Shown in pieces: positions 1 through 11,420 of a stretch of DNA of 64,000 bases (positions are counted from its first letter, which is position 1; every line of letters begins with the position of its first letter). The notes below the pieces were generated by a model that saw only the letters and a list, made by a program, of their open reading frames with translations, had not been told where the DNA came from and searched no databases. The DNA is taken from positions 48,617,431 to 48,681,430 of the forward strand of contig CM048842.1 of assembly GCA_026545765.1 (NCBI GenBank), written 5' to 3'. This DNA comes from Plantago major (Eukaryota > Streptophyta > Magnoliopsida > Lamiales > Plantaginaceae). Made by a program: the position numbers and the translations under genes.

Positions 1-212
1 GGTAGGGAGCGTCACAAGTGATGAGGAGCATCGTGCATGAGAATGAGGAGTTTCATCCGTTTTGTCTCTAGGCTTGTATAACTAGTAATCATTAGTTGAT
101 ATATATATGAAACCAAACATTATGGTAAAATTGAAGCTGATGTAACTTATATTATGTAATGCCGTAACAATTGTCTGGAGCTAATATAACTTATATTACG
201 TAGCTTATATTA

Positions 213-387
213 CTCGAAAGTGGAGTACATTGAGAAAGACGACTCAATTACCAACTCGTACCAACAAGAGGATGTCGATAAACAAGCAGAAGATCCCATA
301 GAAGCAGATGATGAGTTGTTTGATCTGCACAAGGACCAATATGTAGACTTAGAGGACGGCGATAACGGTATATTATGTGTATTATAA
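213..387 (+). pseudogene. C-terminal tail of CACTA TNP2-like transposase (fragment)
   Basis: The stretch begins directly after the internal deletion and reads open to a TAA at 385-387. It encodes an acidic tail rich in Asp and Glu, nearly identical to the last exon part of the transposase gene of the complete element (ending 49935). No catalytic region remains. It is a leftover of the deletion derivative and not a gene of its own. Confidence 0.75.
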
Positions 388-495
388 CTAGTTAGTAGTT
401 GATAACATTTGAGTAATTATATGTGTTATTATAATCTGTTCTGTATTATAACTCGTACTAACACATTTTATTGTATTTATTACATGCTTTTGCAG

Positions 496-2303
496 ATGCA
501 TGACAGAGGTCAGTCCACCTATCGTCCCCCACCACGCAGCCAGCTGCATGATAGTAGTGGTGGGTCGGGGATGTCGATTATTACGTGAGGGCTCCGATGG
601 TCAGGGCAGCAGGTCTCGGATTCCTGAGACCCCCCGGGCAGGAGAGAGCAGCCGTGGCTCTACCAGTCAGCCCAGACACATGCTGGAGGACGACCACGAC
701 GATTGTCCCTACCTCGTGTTCGATCCAAACCATCCCAACGTCACATGGGACGGCTTGCCTGTGATTTTCCCTGTTGGTCCTGCCAAGTAAGTATTATACA
801 TTCTTCTTAAATATGTAAAACATAACTTATAATGATAGTTGACAAGTATAAATTGTTGTACTAAAGTAATATATATTCGTTTCTTGTATCTTATACATTG
901 ACAACAACTTATGGCCTCGGGAGGTGCACAACAAACTAGGTGACATCTTCCGAAGCAGGAGAGAGCCACCGGGGCAGGGTGGTGAGTGTTGGAGCCACAT
1001 CTCGGAGCGCATGAGGGCCGAGTACTTCGATGAGCTGAGGGTAAGTTAAAATATGGCATTCCTTCGTTTGTAATTATAATCGTTTTAATATGAGTGGTAT
1101 GTTAGCCACTGTATGTGAGTGGTATGTTAGCCACTTTATTTGGGTGATATGTTAGTCACCATTGTGTTAGTAAAATTTAGGACAATGTGAGTGGTATGTT
1201 AGCCACTATATGTGAGTGGTATGTTAGCCACTTTGTTTGGGTGATATGTTAGTCACCATATCTGTTATGTTGTTGTATCTTGTTAAATTGATGTAACATG
1301 GTGAGGTTATACATGTATTGACTTTGGATGTTGTATGAAATTGGGAGTGTAGAAGGAGTACTTCATTCCCAGCAGGTTGATCCCACAGATCTGGCGTGTT
1401 TACGAGACTGTGGGATCCAAACTGTACAGGGATATGGTCTGTTCGTGGAAGGCCATTCGGGATCGGGGTGGCCCAATCCCTCCACAGGTTGATCCAGCGG
1501 AGTGGGCCCTTTGGGATGCTTCATCGGCGCCGAATCGATGTCCGTGACGTTACTCGACCAACAGTGTAACCGGGCATCCCGATACGTCTGAAGGGTCGTT
1601 CACCACCTTGGAAGGCGATCTACTATCACTGATTATTATCAATCGGTGCGTATATATGTGTTTTTGCAATCTAGCATTACATGTAGATGATAAATTGTTG
1701 ACTAGATCTGGTTTGATTCAGGTGGCACGGGGGGAGGTGACATCCAAGTATGCCATCTTCAAGAAGGCCAAGTAGAAGGGCGGGGTATGGACCGACTGTC
1801 GGGCCTCGTCTATTGCGGTATGTTTATGTTGCTTAAAGTTCATATTTGTACACTATTACAAGTTATTTTTTAAAAATAGTAACTGATCATGATATCTACT
1901 ATTTACGATTTCATGCTCAGGTAGCGAGGCAGGAGGAAGAGACGAGCGAGGAGCTGTCAACTAAACAAGTTGACAACATCTTCTTAGAGGTCAACCAACC
2001 GGACAAGAAAGGACGAATATATGGACTCGGGAGCCTCGGTTTGAGCCTGGCTAGTCCGGGGTGCTCCTCATCATCATCCCAGCAGTCCAGACGTCCGGTT
2101 TACACACGTGACTGTGTCTCAAAATGGTGCAACAGGTCCGGAACAAAGTTGCTCGGCTAACTCAAGAGATGGAGCAACAAAGGGACGAGATGGAGCGGCG
2201 CGATAGAGAACGAAGGGAGGAGAACGAGCGCCTTCGGTTACAGATGGAGCAGTTCATGTCCCAGTTCCGCCATCACCCACACCCACCCCCGTCTGATAGC
2301 TAG
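496..2303 (+). pseudogene. CACTA second gene, plant transposase Ptta/En/Spm type (Transposase_24), broken copy
   Basis: This is the second gene of the CACTA element, matching 50044-51866 exon for exon. The first exon (496 to about 787) encodes a Pro/Ser/Arg-rich start and a segment ending in a donor GTAAGT. Later exons carry the Ptta/En/Spm-type core (near 905-1040 and 1350-1655) and a last exon encoding a Glu/Arg-rich coiled-coil tail that ends in TAG at 2301-2303. Such proteins are thought to bind the subterminal repeats. The copy is damaged. The first exon shifts frame near 570 into a TGA, and the acceptor before the second exon reads CAACAA where the relative has CAACAG. Identification rests on the coiled-coil tail, the gene order and the family pattern. 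Confidence 0.7.
1088..1258 (+). repeat. Short tandem repeats inside a CACTA intron
   Basis: A unit of about 20 bases, GAGTGGTATGTTAGCCACT, and a variant GGGTGATATGTTAGTCACC recur six times. Each unit is itself an imperfect inverted repeat (GTGGT...GCCAC). The same array occurs at 50636-50804 in the complete element, so it was present before the two copies separated. No coding role is apparent. Confidence 0.8.
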
Positions 2304-2499
2304 TTAGTTATGTATCTGTATGTTCGGATTTTTTTTTCATATTTACACTTGTGTGGATAATTTCTCCAGCTCCGGATATTACTTTTTTTATTCAAAATTT
2401 ATTGAAATATTTTCTGTATTATTCATTTATTATCAAACATTATATTGATTAAATAGGTGAACTACGAAAAACAGGGATTAATATGAAATAAATAGTGAC

Positions 2500-2870
2500 G
2501 GATTAATAGTGACGGAATTAGTGACGGATTCAAGGATGTGGAATTAGTGACGAATTTGATTCCGTCACTAATTCAATGTCGATTTATTTGATAGAATCTA
2601 TCCGTCGCTATATAACGACGGATAGAATCTATCCGTCGTCCAGTTTAGCGACGGATAGACTAACGACGGATAGAATCTATCAGTCGTTATATTTCGATTA
2701 AAAAAAAAAAAAGTCAAATATATAATCCGTCGTCCAATCCGTCGCGAATTGGACGACGGATTATCTATCCGTCGGCCCAACTCCAGCGGGGCAACGGATT
2801 TTTTATCCGTCGCCATAGCTGGGGTGACGGATCGTTGGGCTGAAGCGACGGATCTATCCGTCGCCCCAGC
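2500..2870. repeat. Right subterminal repeat region of the CACTA element
   Basis: Many copies of GACGGAT and its complement ATCCGTC are packed here, often as palindromes separated by a few bases. In the En/Spm family such repeats are the binding sites of the TNPA-like protein and are needed for transposition. They can form hairpins and often attract DNA methylation. Confidence 0.85.
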
Positions 2871-2889
2871 CCAGTTTTTTTGTAGTGCT

Positions 2890-3310
2890 CGCAGTTGACC
2901 TGCTTATGGCTCGTTTCGGCTTGCGGTTTGATTTCGAACTTCGTAACCTCGTTTCCTCGAAAAGTGCTCTTCTACAATGTTTTAGCATTTTCAAAGATCT
3001 TCGCATTGGTAGATCATATGCTTCGATTGGACTCCTCAAACTCTGTGCACAGGCAATTCAACGTATTTCATTATTTTCCTCGATTTCGCATAAATATGAC
3101 GTTTTGGCACTGGAAATCGTGCAATTCCTCAAAAACGCGATCATGCCCTACCAAATACACAAGAAGTTGGTAATTGGCCATAATATGATATAAATATTGA
3201 ATCTTGGGAAAAAACAAGGGTCTAAAATCAAGTTAAAACGCACATTTCACGGTCACATCACACCCCCAAACCAGTATCTTGCTCATCCTTGAGCAAGGCA
3301 AAAACGATAT
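2890..3310 (-). mobile_element. Probable 3' non-coding remnant of a Ty3/gypsy retrotransposon
   Basis: On the minus strand the stretch around 3260-3300 reads CTCAAGGATGAGCAAG followed shortly by GGTTTGGGGGTGTGA. This combination is typical of the region between pol and the 3' LTR in many plant gypsy elements. No protease, reverse transcriptase or integrase is left, and no LTR pair is visible. It directly abuts the end of the CACTA element. The call is by motif resemblance only. Confidence 0.4.
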
Positions 3311-4300
3311 AAAGTGACTGTGAAATTATCTTAAACATAAACTAAATTAAAACTAGAACTACTAACTTTAAAAATTTCAAACTTGCGGGTTTGCTGAAAT
3401 AAATTTTTCATTTTTTATCAACCAAGTTCTTCAATAACCAAGCCAATCATTGAAAATCATGAAAACAACAAACAAATACGAACATCAAAATGCATCGTAG
3501 CATTCTCAGGTTACAAGGCCATCCATAATTCACATAATGTCTTACGGATGTTGAAGCTATCTCTTAGATAACTTATGTAAACCTCCTCAAAGTAATTTAC
3601 CGTATACACAGATCTCTTAGATAACTTACGGATGTTCTCAGGTGATATTTGTTGATGTGTTCATGTATGTACTAGGTTTTCGTGAATAGAGTGGTCGAAT
3701 AAAGAAAAAGATTGATAACTAATATGGAGACATTGATGAAAGAGTTGACGAACAAGTGAAGGGTGGGAAGAATGTTATTGACGATGTAGATATTTTCTTA
3801 GTCAGAATAAATATGTTTTTGAATCTTGTTTTGAAATTCAAAGTGAATGTTCCCGACCAAATTCATTCGCAAACTACTTGGATTTGATTTTGCGCACGGA
3901 TTTTTATTTTTTATCTAAAGGTGATTGTAATTTGCATATAATGAATTTGAATATATTTTTATTCTTTTTATATGTAGTGACATTTATTAGTTGATGAATA
4001 AAATTGATTTCTATGTTTATTTTTGAATATTATATATTTTGTTTGATAAATAAATAGTTGTCATCAATAATTTATGATAAACATAGATAGACCATTACAT
4101 ACTAAACATATGCAATTTGATGTAAATATCAATATGATTGGATGTATACATGAAATGATGAGCTGTGAAATGTAAGTTAAAAAAGTGCATGTCGATTCGC
4201 GAAAAAAATCATATCGTATAGTTTTATGTGTAACTTGCCTATGTTTTTCTATTGTGTAGGACTCTCAATATATTGTAGACTCTCAAAGAGATAAACATCT
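3311..4300. other. AT-rich intergenic stretch
   Basis: I see no coding region, RNA gene or clear element here. A short repeat around 3545-3635 (two versions of TCTCTTAGATAACTTA) is the only structure noted. Confidence 0.5.
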
Positions 4301-4794
4301 GAAGTAATGTGCATAATAATAGTAGTAGCAATAACAAAGAATGGTTGTGAAAATTGAAAATACTACTACTACTACAGCTTGCAAGCATGTTGTCATCTTC
4401 ATTGACATAAAGTAGGCTTCCGGCAAATATGCAGAAAGTTATAAAAACGACTACACATACATGTTCTCATTTTTCACCCAAACATTCTGATATGCTAACA
4501 CACATATTCCATGCAAAAGCAAACTTGTTCGAGGTCAAGTGAACTATATTGTATGTGAAGACCATAAAACTTGTTATGTACAAATCCATTATACCCCATA
4601 CGGAGTAGACTCGAGTGGGTAAAATCATCAAGTACAGGTTCAGTTATTGATACAATCACGGGCTCAAAACGAAAGTAGTAATGAACTAATGATACAGTCA
4701 GATAGCCGCTTTGCGGGCATATGATACAACAACTCATAGTACAGCTTAAAATCAAAGTCAATATGAACCTATGCTTCTGGGATGCTGAAAGTTA

Positions 4795-7700
4795 TCATTC
4801 TAGCGATTGGTGATACCTCCTCTTCTTTGTACTGCTGGCTGAATGCCTGAAAACAATCCCATAATCAAGTTAAAGTTCTGCTCATTCATGAATTAATGCA
4901 CTTTGTGATGGTAATATATATACTTACGAGTCATCAGAACGATCTTTACTAGAGGATGACCTCTGCAGGCTCATGGATCGTCCGGAAGCCTGTATAAGCA
5001 TAAATTTCAAGTTGGCTTAGATGATGTCCATCATCGAAATTCTCAAATTAAATATACATGTCGAATTCATAAGTATATAACCAATAAGTAGATCTTTGTT
5101 TGATAATTTGATTAACCACTAGAACAGACTACAAGCTAGAAAACATTTGTTTGAAACCAATACACTGCATCACATAGGAAAATATAATTACTAAAGTATA
5201 AATCTTCATTCTTTAAGTCTGTTTGCCATGCCATAAGGCCCATAACTGAACCTTGATGAAAAGAAAACACTTAACATACTTCCAATAATTAGTATCGTCA
5301 AGTAACAACAGAAAAAATCTCACAGCCATTATCCTGAAAAAAATTCTAGACCGCAAATTTCCAACCTTTAAACTCGCACTACTCAATCAATTGAAAAGCC
5401 AATGTGCAGGTGCATAAGCAATGAAATTGTTATCAAGTAACTAAAGCTCAAAATCTAACTATTTAACAAGATCGATACAGGGAACAAAAAAACTGTAGGG
5501 GCGCCCTAAAATGTCACTATAAACTAAAGAATAACTTCATAACTAGGACAGGGAAACATTAAGGCATTTAGCTTTTCTAATAGTAGCACTAGCACATGTA
5601 TTCAGAGCATTAAAAAAAACTTACAGAGTGATCTAATCTTCTGCTGCATTGAGCATGTGCTTCTAGATACTCTTCATATGTCTGCATAAATGAGGTAAAT
5701 GCACCAATCATCAAAAATAAAAAATATACTTTTTTAACAAGATAAATATTCATGGTATTCCACTTAAAAACTGTCAAAAGAACTTTTCCACAAAACGAAA
5801 CGGAAGACTTGGTGAATTCCATTTATGGATGTAATATGATTATGAGAAGCTCAACGGCCAGGCAGGGCTATCTAACTGTTCCACCATGTCACGAAATTAG
5901 GAGGTCAAGCATTCTGCAGGCAGACGTAATAAGCAGTAACTCTTGAGGTCTGTGACACCGACTATTTATTTTTACACTGACATTATGTTTTATAACATAA
6001 ACATGATACCTGAGGCAATAACCCTATGCATGATTACCTCAGCTAAAATGCCCTGCTTGTTTCATTATTTTGGTAGCTAGTACCTTGTCAGTTTTCGCTC
6101 CTTTTCAGTGAAGTACGCATGATTTTATTTTAACAGAGGCTGAGTAGAGTATGCATTATAACATAGGGGAATCCTGTAATTACAAGTTATATGTATTCAC
6201 AATAACCAGAAGATAGTTATTCATTTTCTCCAAAAAGGTTAGCAGCCTTTATAAATTTTAGTCAATCAGCACAATGGCTTCATGGTCCCATACTTTTAAA
6301 TGAACTCAAGTTCTAGTTTCAGAAGTAACAGGAATGACAAATTATCCTCAGAAGAATTTCCTACAGTTACAGATATATAAATGGTTACAGGTTGGCATTT
6401 TCATCACGTAAAATTTACTTATTCAGAAACAAATAAATTGAATACGCTTACTGAACTCAACCTCTAGTTTCAACAGTAACAGGAATAAGAAAATATAATA
6501 TGAAGTATTTCTTACTGATATGTATATAGTTGCACGTTGACACCTCAATGAAAGGTTAATTTATTAGTTTTTCTCAAGATTACGTGAACAAATCTAAGTA
6601 AAGAAAAAGCACAGTATTAAACAAAAAAAAAAAAAAAGTAAAAAAACAATTAGAACTTCAGCATTAGAGATATTCATCATGACCATGTAACATAATATGG
6701 TAACTGGTCCATGAAAATCCAATTTTCCATTCTCCTTGCAGTAAGGGAGTAATGCCATCTGCATTTGTTTTACTTACGTAGGGACACAAATGTCATTTGG
6801 AGATTAATTTATTTGCTTATAGGTTTCGGTTTAGTTGATGAATGGCAAAATAGTCCATACGCCAGTCGAAGGAGGTTAATTGAGCTTTTCAAGGACAACA
6901 TGCATTACAGGTCATGAGCTACTCAAATATCATGTCTAGCTGTCTAATAAAATAAAAATAAAACAAAACGACGGAAGAGCAATGAACTTCTTGAAAAAAA
7001 GAAGTCATAGGCAGAGCAAGAGCTGATTCGATGGGCAAGTGTTATAACAATAAGAGAGGAAGATGCTATAGACAAATGAGGTAATGAACTATACCCAAAA
7101 TTAATTGGATAAAGGGCATCAAATTTAATTGCCATAAACTATACCCATTGCCCACAATTTCATTCACCAGTCAAAAAATTTGTTATGTAGTGTCAAAGCT
7201 ATAAAGAACATCAAATTCAATTATAACAGTTATGTAAATCTAGGAGTTATTTCATGAGTAAAGCTTAATATGAGGCACCAACCATATCCAATATATCATC
7301 CTCAGTGAATGAGGCAGTAAGGGAGCTCCCTTCTGCTGACAAACCCCAGCTATCAACATGAGAAGAGCTATTCATCCTCTTGGCTGACCTTCCATCTACT
7401 CGACTGGATTTAGATTGTTTCACTTTTGATGTTGCAGGAACGATTGAGGAGTTATTTATGGCACTAGGTCTCTGGTATGGCAAATTAAATGGGCTTGCTC
7501 CACTTTGATGTTGATATAGTAAAGATGGATACATGAGATGTCCTATGTGAACAGGAGGTACATAATAATCTCCATCTTTAATGGAATGGTGTGGCTCCAT
7601 GTAAGGTCCTCTCTTAGGAAAATTATCCCCAGATACGTCATCCCTTCATTAGATATTTTCTTCAGAAAGAGAATAATACAATAAAATTATGCAGAACAAA

Positions 7701-8521
7701 TTACAGAATGCAGCAATATATTCCGCTATTATCACCTGAGCACATACCTGTTTACATTAACACCTATACCATCTCCACCATCAAGAAGCTCACAGAGAGC
7801 TTCACCTATATCATGTGGCAACTCCTGAGGAATAAGTAACTTTATCTTAGTATCGTTATTATTGGAGATAATGTTGGTAGATTCTACACAATCTAGGTAG
7901 CAATACCTGACAATCCCTGCTAATTTTTACAGGTTTGAAGTCATTCCAAGGATTTTTAAGATGAAGAGTCTTCTGAAAGGGCAAGTCACATAGACGTAGC
8001 CATTTCACTTTGAAACTACGTCCCCAGGGATTATTCTTGCCGCTGCCTTGACTCCAAATGTGATCCCTTCTCCAGCCAACTGAAGACAGCATTTGAGCAT
8101 ATCCTTGGAAGAAACCACTCATGTTGACACTAAATATAAGAATTACCTTGCCAGAATTCTGCATAATCACTTAAATTCTATCATTTATGTTCTTATGTCT
8201 TGTAAAAAAGCCTTCTTAACAAGGTAAAATCAATGTAATACTAAAGAAGTCAAATAGTTCTCCAAGCATACATACTTCTAGAATACATGATGCCCCATAA
8301 TATGGCTAAGAATCTTATTACATGATAGACAAAAATAGAGATGTTACTTGAAAGGCTTCTTCAAGAATAGGCTCATTCATAACTTGGGTCGCCCAAATTC
8401 CCTTCTTTACTGATAACTGGATATTCTGATGATTCAAGCTCTTCATTATGAAATATCTTGTAATATTTAATGCATTCTTCATTTCACGTTTTGTTTCCAA
8501 CCGGTCACAAGATTGAATAAC
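4795..8521 (-). CDS. YTH-domain RNA-binding protein, YTHDC1-type (copy 1, 5' part uncertain)
   Basis: This encodes an m6A-reader of the nuclear YTHDC1 type, resembling Arabidopsis At4g11970. On the minus strand the exons are 8348-8521, 7907-8158, 7748-7824, 7283-7643, 5625-5681, 4928-4989 and 4795-4846. All junctions are GT-AG, all phases agree, and the reading stays open to a TGA. The first two exons form the YTH domain. It starts near the residues TRYFIMKSLNHQN and carries Trp in GIWATQ, HIWSQG and NPWGR. The first two match cage Trp positions known in YTHDC1; the third is inferred. The domain ends at PVKISRDCQ. Then follow an acidic helix, a Ser-rich linker and a basic RS-like tail. The true start codon is not clear. 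The opening exon could take acceptor GCAAG at 8522-8526, which would be in frame with the Shg1-like exon at 9884-10000. It may therefore be a 5'-truncated copy or a new chimera. Confidence 0.8.
6831..6925 (+). pseudogene. Isolated exon-like fragment inside the YTH intron, opposite strand
   Basis: A stretch bounded by a plausible acceptor (TTGCTTATAG) and a donor (TTACAG followed by GT) is open in one frame. It encodes a charged peptide with the pieces VDEWQNSPYA and RRRLIELFKDNMHY. I do not recognise the family. It lies in the largest YTH intron in antisense orientation and recurs in the second copy (20061-20155) with several amino-acid changes, so it entered before the duplication. It may be a captured exon of another gene. 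Chance openness of about 30 codons cannot be excluded, but the splice-site bounding argues against it. Confidence 0.4.
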
Positions 8522-9883
8522 CTTGCATCAAAAAGCAATAACATGGCAATTTTCAGCTACAAGCTGTAAGATATGGTAGCAAATGTCAAGATAAAAGAGA
8601 TTGGTGTCCACTGAATGTGGGTGGAGAATACTTGAATGCTGAAAATTCGCTTAAAATTTGAATGATGTCCCGTATTAAATGATAATCTTCTTTAGCATTC
8701 GAAGTTCAACAATTATTCAGGACTCATTTCTCAATATTCATGATTCTACAATTTCTACCATCTTCATTTGTAGGAAAAATAGATAGCCTTATAGTCAAAG
8801 CAAAATTCAAAGTGCATTCCCAAATTTAGACCTAACACAATATTGTTCAGGAACTATACTTGCTAGCATCTAAATGAAAAAGTCATGTGTCTAACCCAAA
8901 CATACCACATTGCAAGTTTTGCAACAATTATCACTGAAATGATTCAACAGCAATTACTCTAATAAAAGTATAAAAATCTTAGGACCCTGTTAGGATAAGT
9001 TAGATCTTCTAATTTCTTTGCTTTTGTAAATCTCTAAAATAAAGGTAAGACGAGTAGCGTCTTTTACACACGGAAATGAATATAACTATTAATTTTTTTG
9101 CTGTTTTATATATTTGCACACAAACTCCACGTCATTGATGATGTAGAAAAGTGATAATCAAGAAAACCTGTCACTCGGTGTTGTTTATTCATGAAACAGA
9201 CAATCTTAGGTCCACACTGTTCTCTAATCTTTTATTTGTGAAATCACAATTGCTTCGGAAAGTCCGCATCATAATATTTTTACTTCTCTTTCAAGATTAG
9301 CTAGCGTTACATATTTTTATATTTTACCAACCTAAACTATCACTAGAAATTAAATAATTAACTTTTGAAGTATGATTTTAGCAAAAAAAAAAAAAAAGTT
9401 ACATATACATTCCCTTTGAGGAACAAATATGCACTATAAAGTAAACCGGTGTCACACACGAACTTATGAAAGGCTACTCCACAACCAAGTTAACTTTAAA
9501 CAAAGACAGCCGTAGCCACAACAATGCCAAAAGAACCTTGGCTCAACCACATGTATGAAAAAGGACAGGGACACATTGATATTCATCATGAAGTACTTGA
9601 TAGATATACTTTGTTCATCAACGAACACTCAAAGAGGCACAGGATCTCCCTAGAAAATTCATAATGCAAAAATCATACCACTAGTTTTTTTTCAGCTGTA
9701 ACAGGTCCAGAATGCCATTAAACTATGAGAAGGAAACTTTGCCTAAATTTTAAAAACCCTAAACATGATTGTAGTAACTCATAAAATAAGTAGAATGCGA
9801 ATTGGAGGTATAAACAGATAGAGAAAGAGAAGCAATCAATAGGAAGGAAAGAGTTAGCGAAAAAGTATGAAAACGAAACAAAC

Positions 9884-10000
9884 ATTGTCTTTGAGCTTGC
9901 GGATGATTTGAACACGAAGGCGATCGAAATCACCGTCGTCTTTGAGCTTGGAAATCACATCTTCAGCCCTTACACCGCCGCTAGAGCCCCTGTCTTGCAT
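9884..10000 (-). CDS. First exon of a COMPASS Shg1/BOD1-like protein (isolated or chimeric)
   Basis: The minus-strand ATG at 9998-10000 opens a 39-codon exon that ends in a donor-like GTTTGT. The peptide starts MQDRGSSGGV and continues with the pieces RAEDVISKLKDDGDFDRLR and IIRKLKDN. That pattern resembles the start of plant proteins annotated as COMPASS component Shg1 (BOD1/Shg1 family), linked to histone H3K4 methylation. The following exons expected for that family are not seen downstream. The next exon in the same strand and phase is the first YTH exon (8521). Either this is a captured first exon, or it now starts a Shg1-YTH fusion transcript of about 383 residues. Confidence 0.5.
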
Positions 10001-10240
10001 TGCTGGTTGAATATTTGTGAGCATACATACAGTGGAGCAAATTTCCCCAAAAAAAATATCAGAGGAAGAAGATATGGTTACACTGGCGGTGGAAATTGAG
10101 TCGACTCAAATTGAACCGGGTGGAGTTGGTTATAGTTATGGGTAACGTGTGCAAGGATTGGTTATAGTTATAGTTGAGGTCCAAGAGGAGAAATGTCGTG
10201 TTATTCTGGTATAAGAGCCTGTATGTATGGAAATTTGCAG

Positions 10241-10265
10241 GAAGAAGAAGAAGAAGAAGAAGAAG
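10241..10265 (+). repeat. (GAA)n microsatellite
   Basis: About eight perfect GAA units lie in non-coding DNA upstream of the Shg1-like exon. They have no apparent function but would be a variable marker. Confidence 0.95.
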
Positions 10266-10441
10266 GAAGGTGGAGACTAGAAAGGTTAGACAATTAGGTT
10301 AATCAACAAGAACATTTAAACTAAGCTGAGTCTCTCTCCGGTCACAATACACAATTTTCCCGACTTGGTTGCTCAAGAATCTCGCGGATCCTTTACCTGG
10401 TACCAACACAAACGGGTCATGTATAAATATCTAGAATTAGG

Positions 10442-10700
10442 TACTCCTTCCGTTTTTTTAGAAGCTTTACCATTTTACTTTGTCAAAATTTTATAAAAAT
10501 ATAATAAAAAAGTAAGTAAATGGTAAAAAGTAAGAGATATAATATAAAAAGTAAGAAAGAGAATAGATAAAGTATGAAAGAGAGTGTTTAAAAATTAATG
10601 AGTGGAGAGATAGTGGGTTTCTAAAAATGAAAATGTTAAACTTGTAAAAAAACGCCCGAAATGTCAAATAATAAAAGCTTGTAAAAGAACGGAGGGAGTA
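10442..10700. mobile_element. Stowaway-like MITE
   Basis: The element starts TACTCCTTCCG and ends CGGAGGGAGTA, the inverted termini typical of Stowaway (Tc1/mariner-derived) MITEs. The interior is AT-rich and has no coding capacity. The TA at each edge is consistent with the TA target duplication of this class. Confidence 0.8.
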
Positions 10701-10831
10701 TTAGAAAGGGCAAAAAGCATTGAGAATCGCCTCCCCAAGCTCGATTTTCTCACTCGTCGTTTTTCTGCAATCTTTCCATCAATGCTCAAATGCTCTAGAA
10801 CCCTTGTTATTTACCACTCAATAGGTGTATT

Positions 10832-11420
10832 AAGAAGAAGGGAAAAACTACTTAGTTGGATTGCCAAGGAAACCCCTTTGGAACAAGTTATGGGAGAAAC
10901 TACTTAACTTGGTAAGTTAAGGAAAATCCCTTGGAGGAACCGAAGTATTTGACATGGGAAATTAAAGAAAGAGGGTTCAAGGTTACTAAGTTGAAAACTT
11001 AGGGTTAAAGGGATTTAGCTAAGGATATGATTTTGTAAGGAACCTCAATTTTCTGTCTCAGTGAATTCAAATCCTTGTGAAATGCAAAGTGGATTAGTTG
11101 AAGGATTACACCACCTTCAGATACCACTATAAACAAGTGTTATTTACTTTCAACAACTTATTTGTCTATCGGTTTAAAGTAGATTTGCCCAATGAAAGTA
11201 CTTACTCATTCACTTAATGGTAAAAGACTTCTGCGCTCTGGAAAGGTAAGTACCAGCTGTTACTTGTACCCGCTGAGACAAATTTTTAGAGACAATTTTT
11301 TTTGCAGACAAATTTTTAGAGACAAGTTTTTTTGCAAGTCTATTTACCCCCCCCCCCCCCCACTTAGTGTCTAAGGGAGAACAATTATTTATAAAGCCGA
11401 CTTGAAGAACGACTGACAAC
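10832..11420 (+). mobile_element. Ty1/copia LTR fragment (relative of 32157-32878)
   Basis: This plus-strand stretch resembles the minus strand of 32430-32880 over several hundred bases. Shared features include the words CCTTTGGAACAAG, CCCTTGGAGGAACC and ATACCACTATAAACAAGTG and the segment before GGTAAGTACCAGC. At 32157-34670 the same sequence follows copia reverse transcriptase remnants, so it is best read as an LTR. No internal domain is attached here, so it is a solo or truncated LTR. Two near-identical copies of ACAAATTTTTAGAGACAA lie near its end, followed by a run of C. Confidence 0.65.

Larger units (their letters stand above)
1..2887 (+). mobile_element. CACTA (En/Spm-type) DNA transposon, internally deleted, left end outside window
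   Basis: This is the right-hand part of a CACTA transposon. It ends at 2887 in GTAGTG, the complement of the CACTA terminus, preceded by subterminal repeats of GACGGAT/ATCCGTC from about 2500. Base 1 matches base 46159 of the complete relative at 44488-52423, and the two run in parallel except for one large gap. At 203/213 the sequence jumps from the stretch matching 46361 to the stretch matching 49761, removing about 3.4 kb that holds the transposase domain. It therefore cannot make transposase and would depend on a helper element. The left terminus and target duplication lie outside the window. Confidence 0.9.
4310..8521 (-). repeat. Segmental duplication, copy 1 (partner 17595-21765)
   Basis: From about 4310 to 8515 this stretch matches 17595-21765 in the same orientation, including exons, introns and spacer, with small indels. 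It carries most of a YTH-domain gene on the minus strand. Similarity stops abruptly at the upstream exon edge (about 8515-8521), where copy 1 continues into intron-like DNA and copy 2 into different exon-like DNA. Confidence 0.9.

Noticed and set aside
2854..3193. Overlapping frames of about 60-100 codons just after the left CACTA element
   Set aside because: They have no conserved motif, overlap in several frames and lie in what looks like gypsy non-coding remnant.
4795..8521. Calling the YTH gene CPSF30-L (30-kDa cleavage factor)
   Set aside because: The sequence after the YTH core and the lack of zinc fingers fit the YTHDC1/At4g11970 type better than CPSF30-L.
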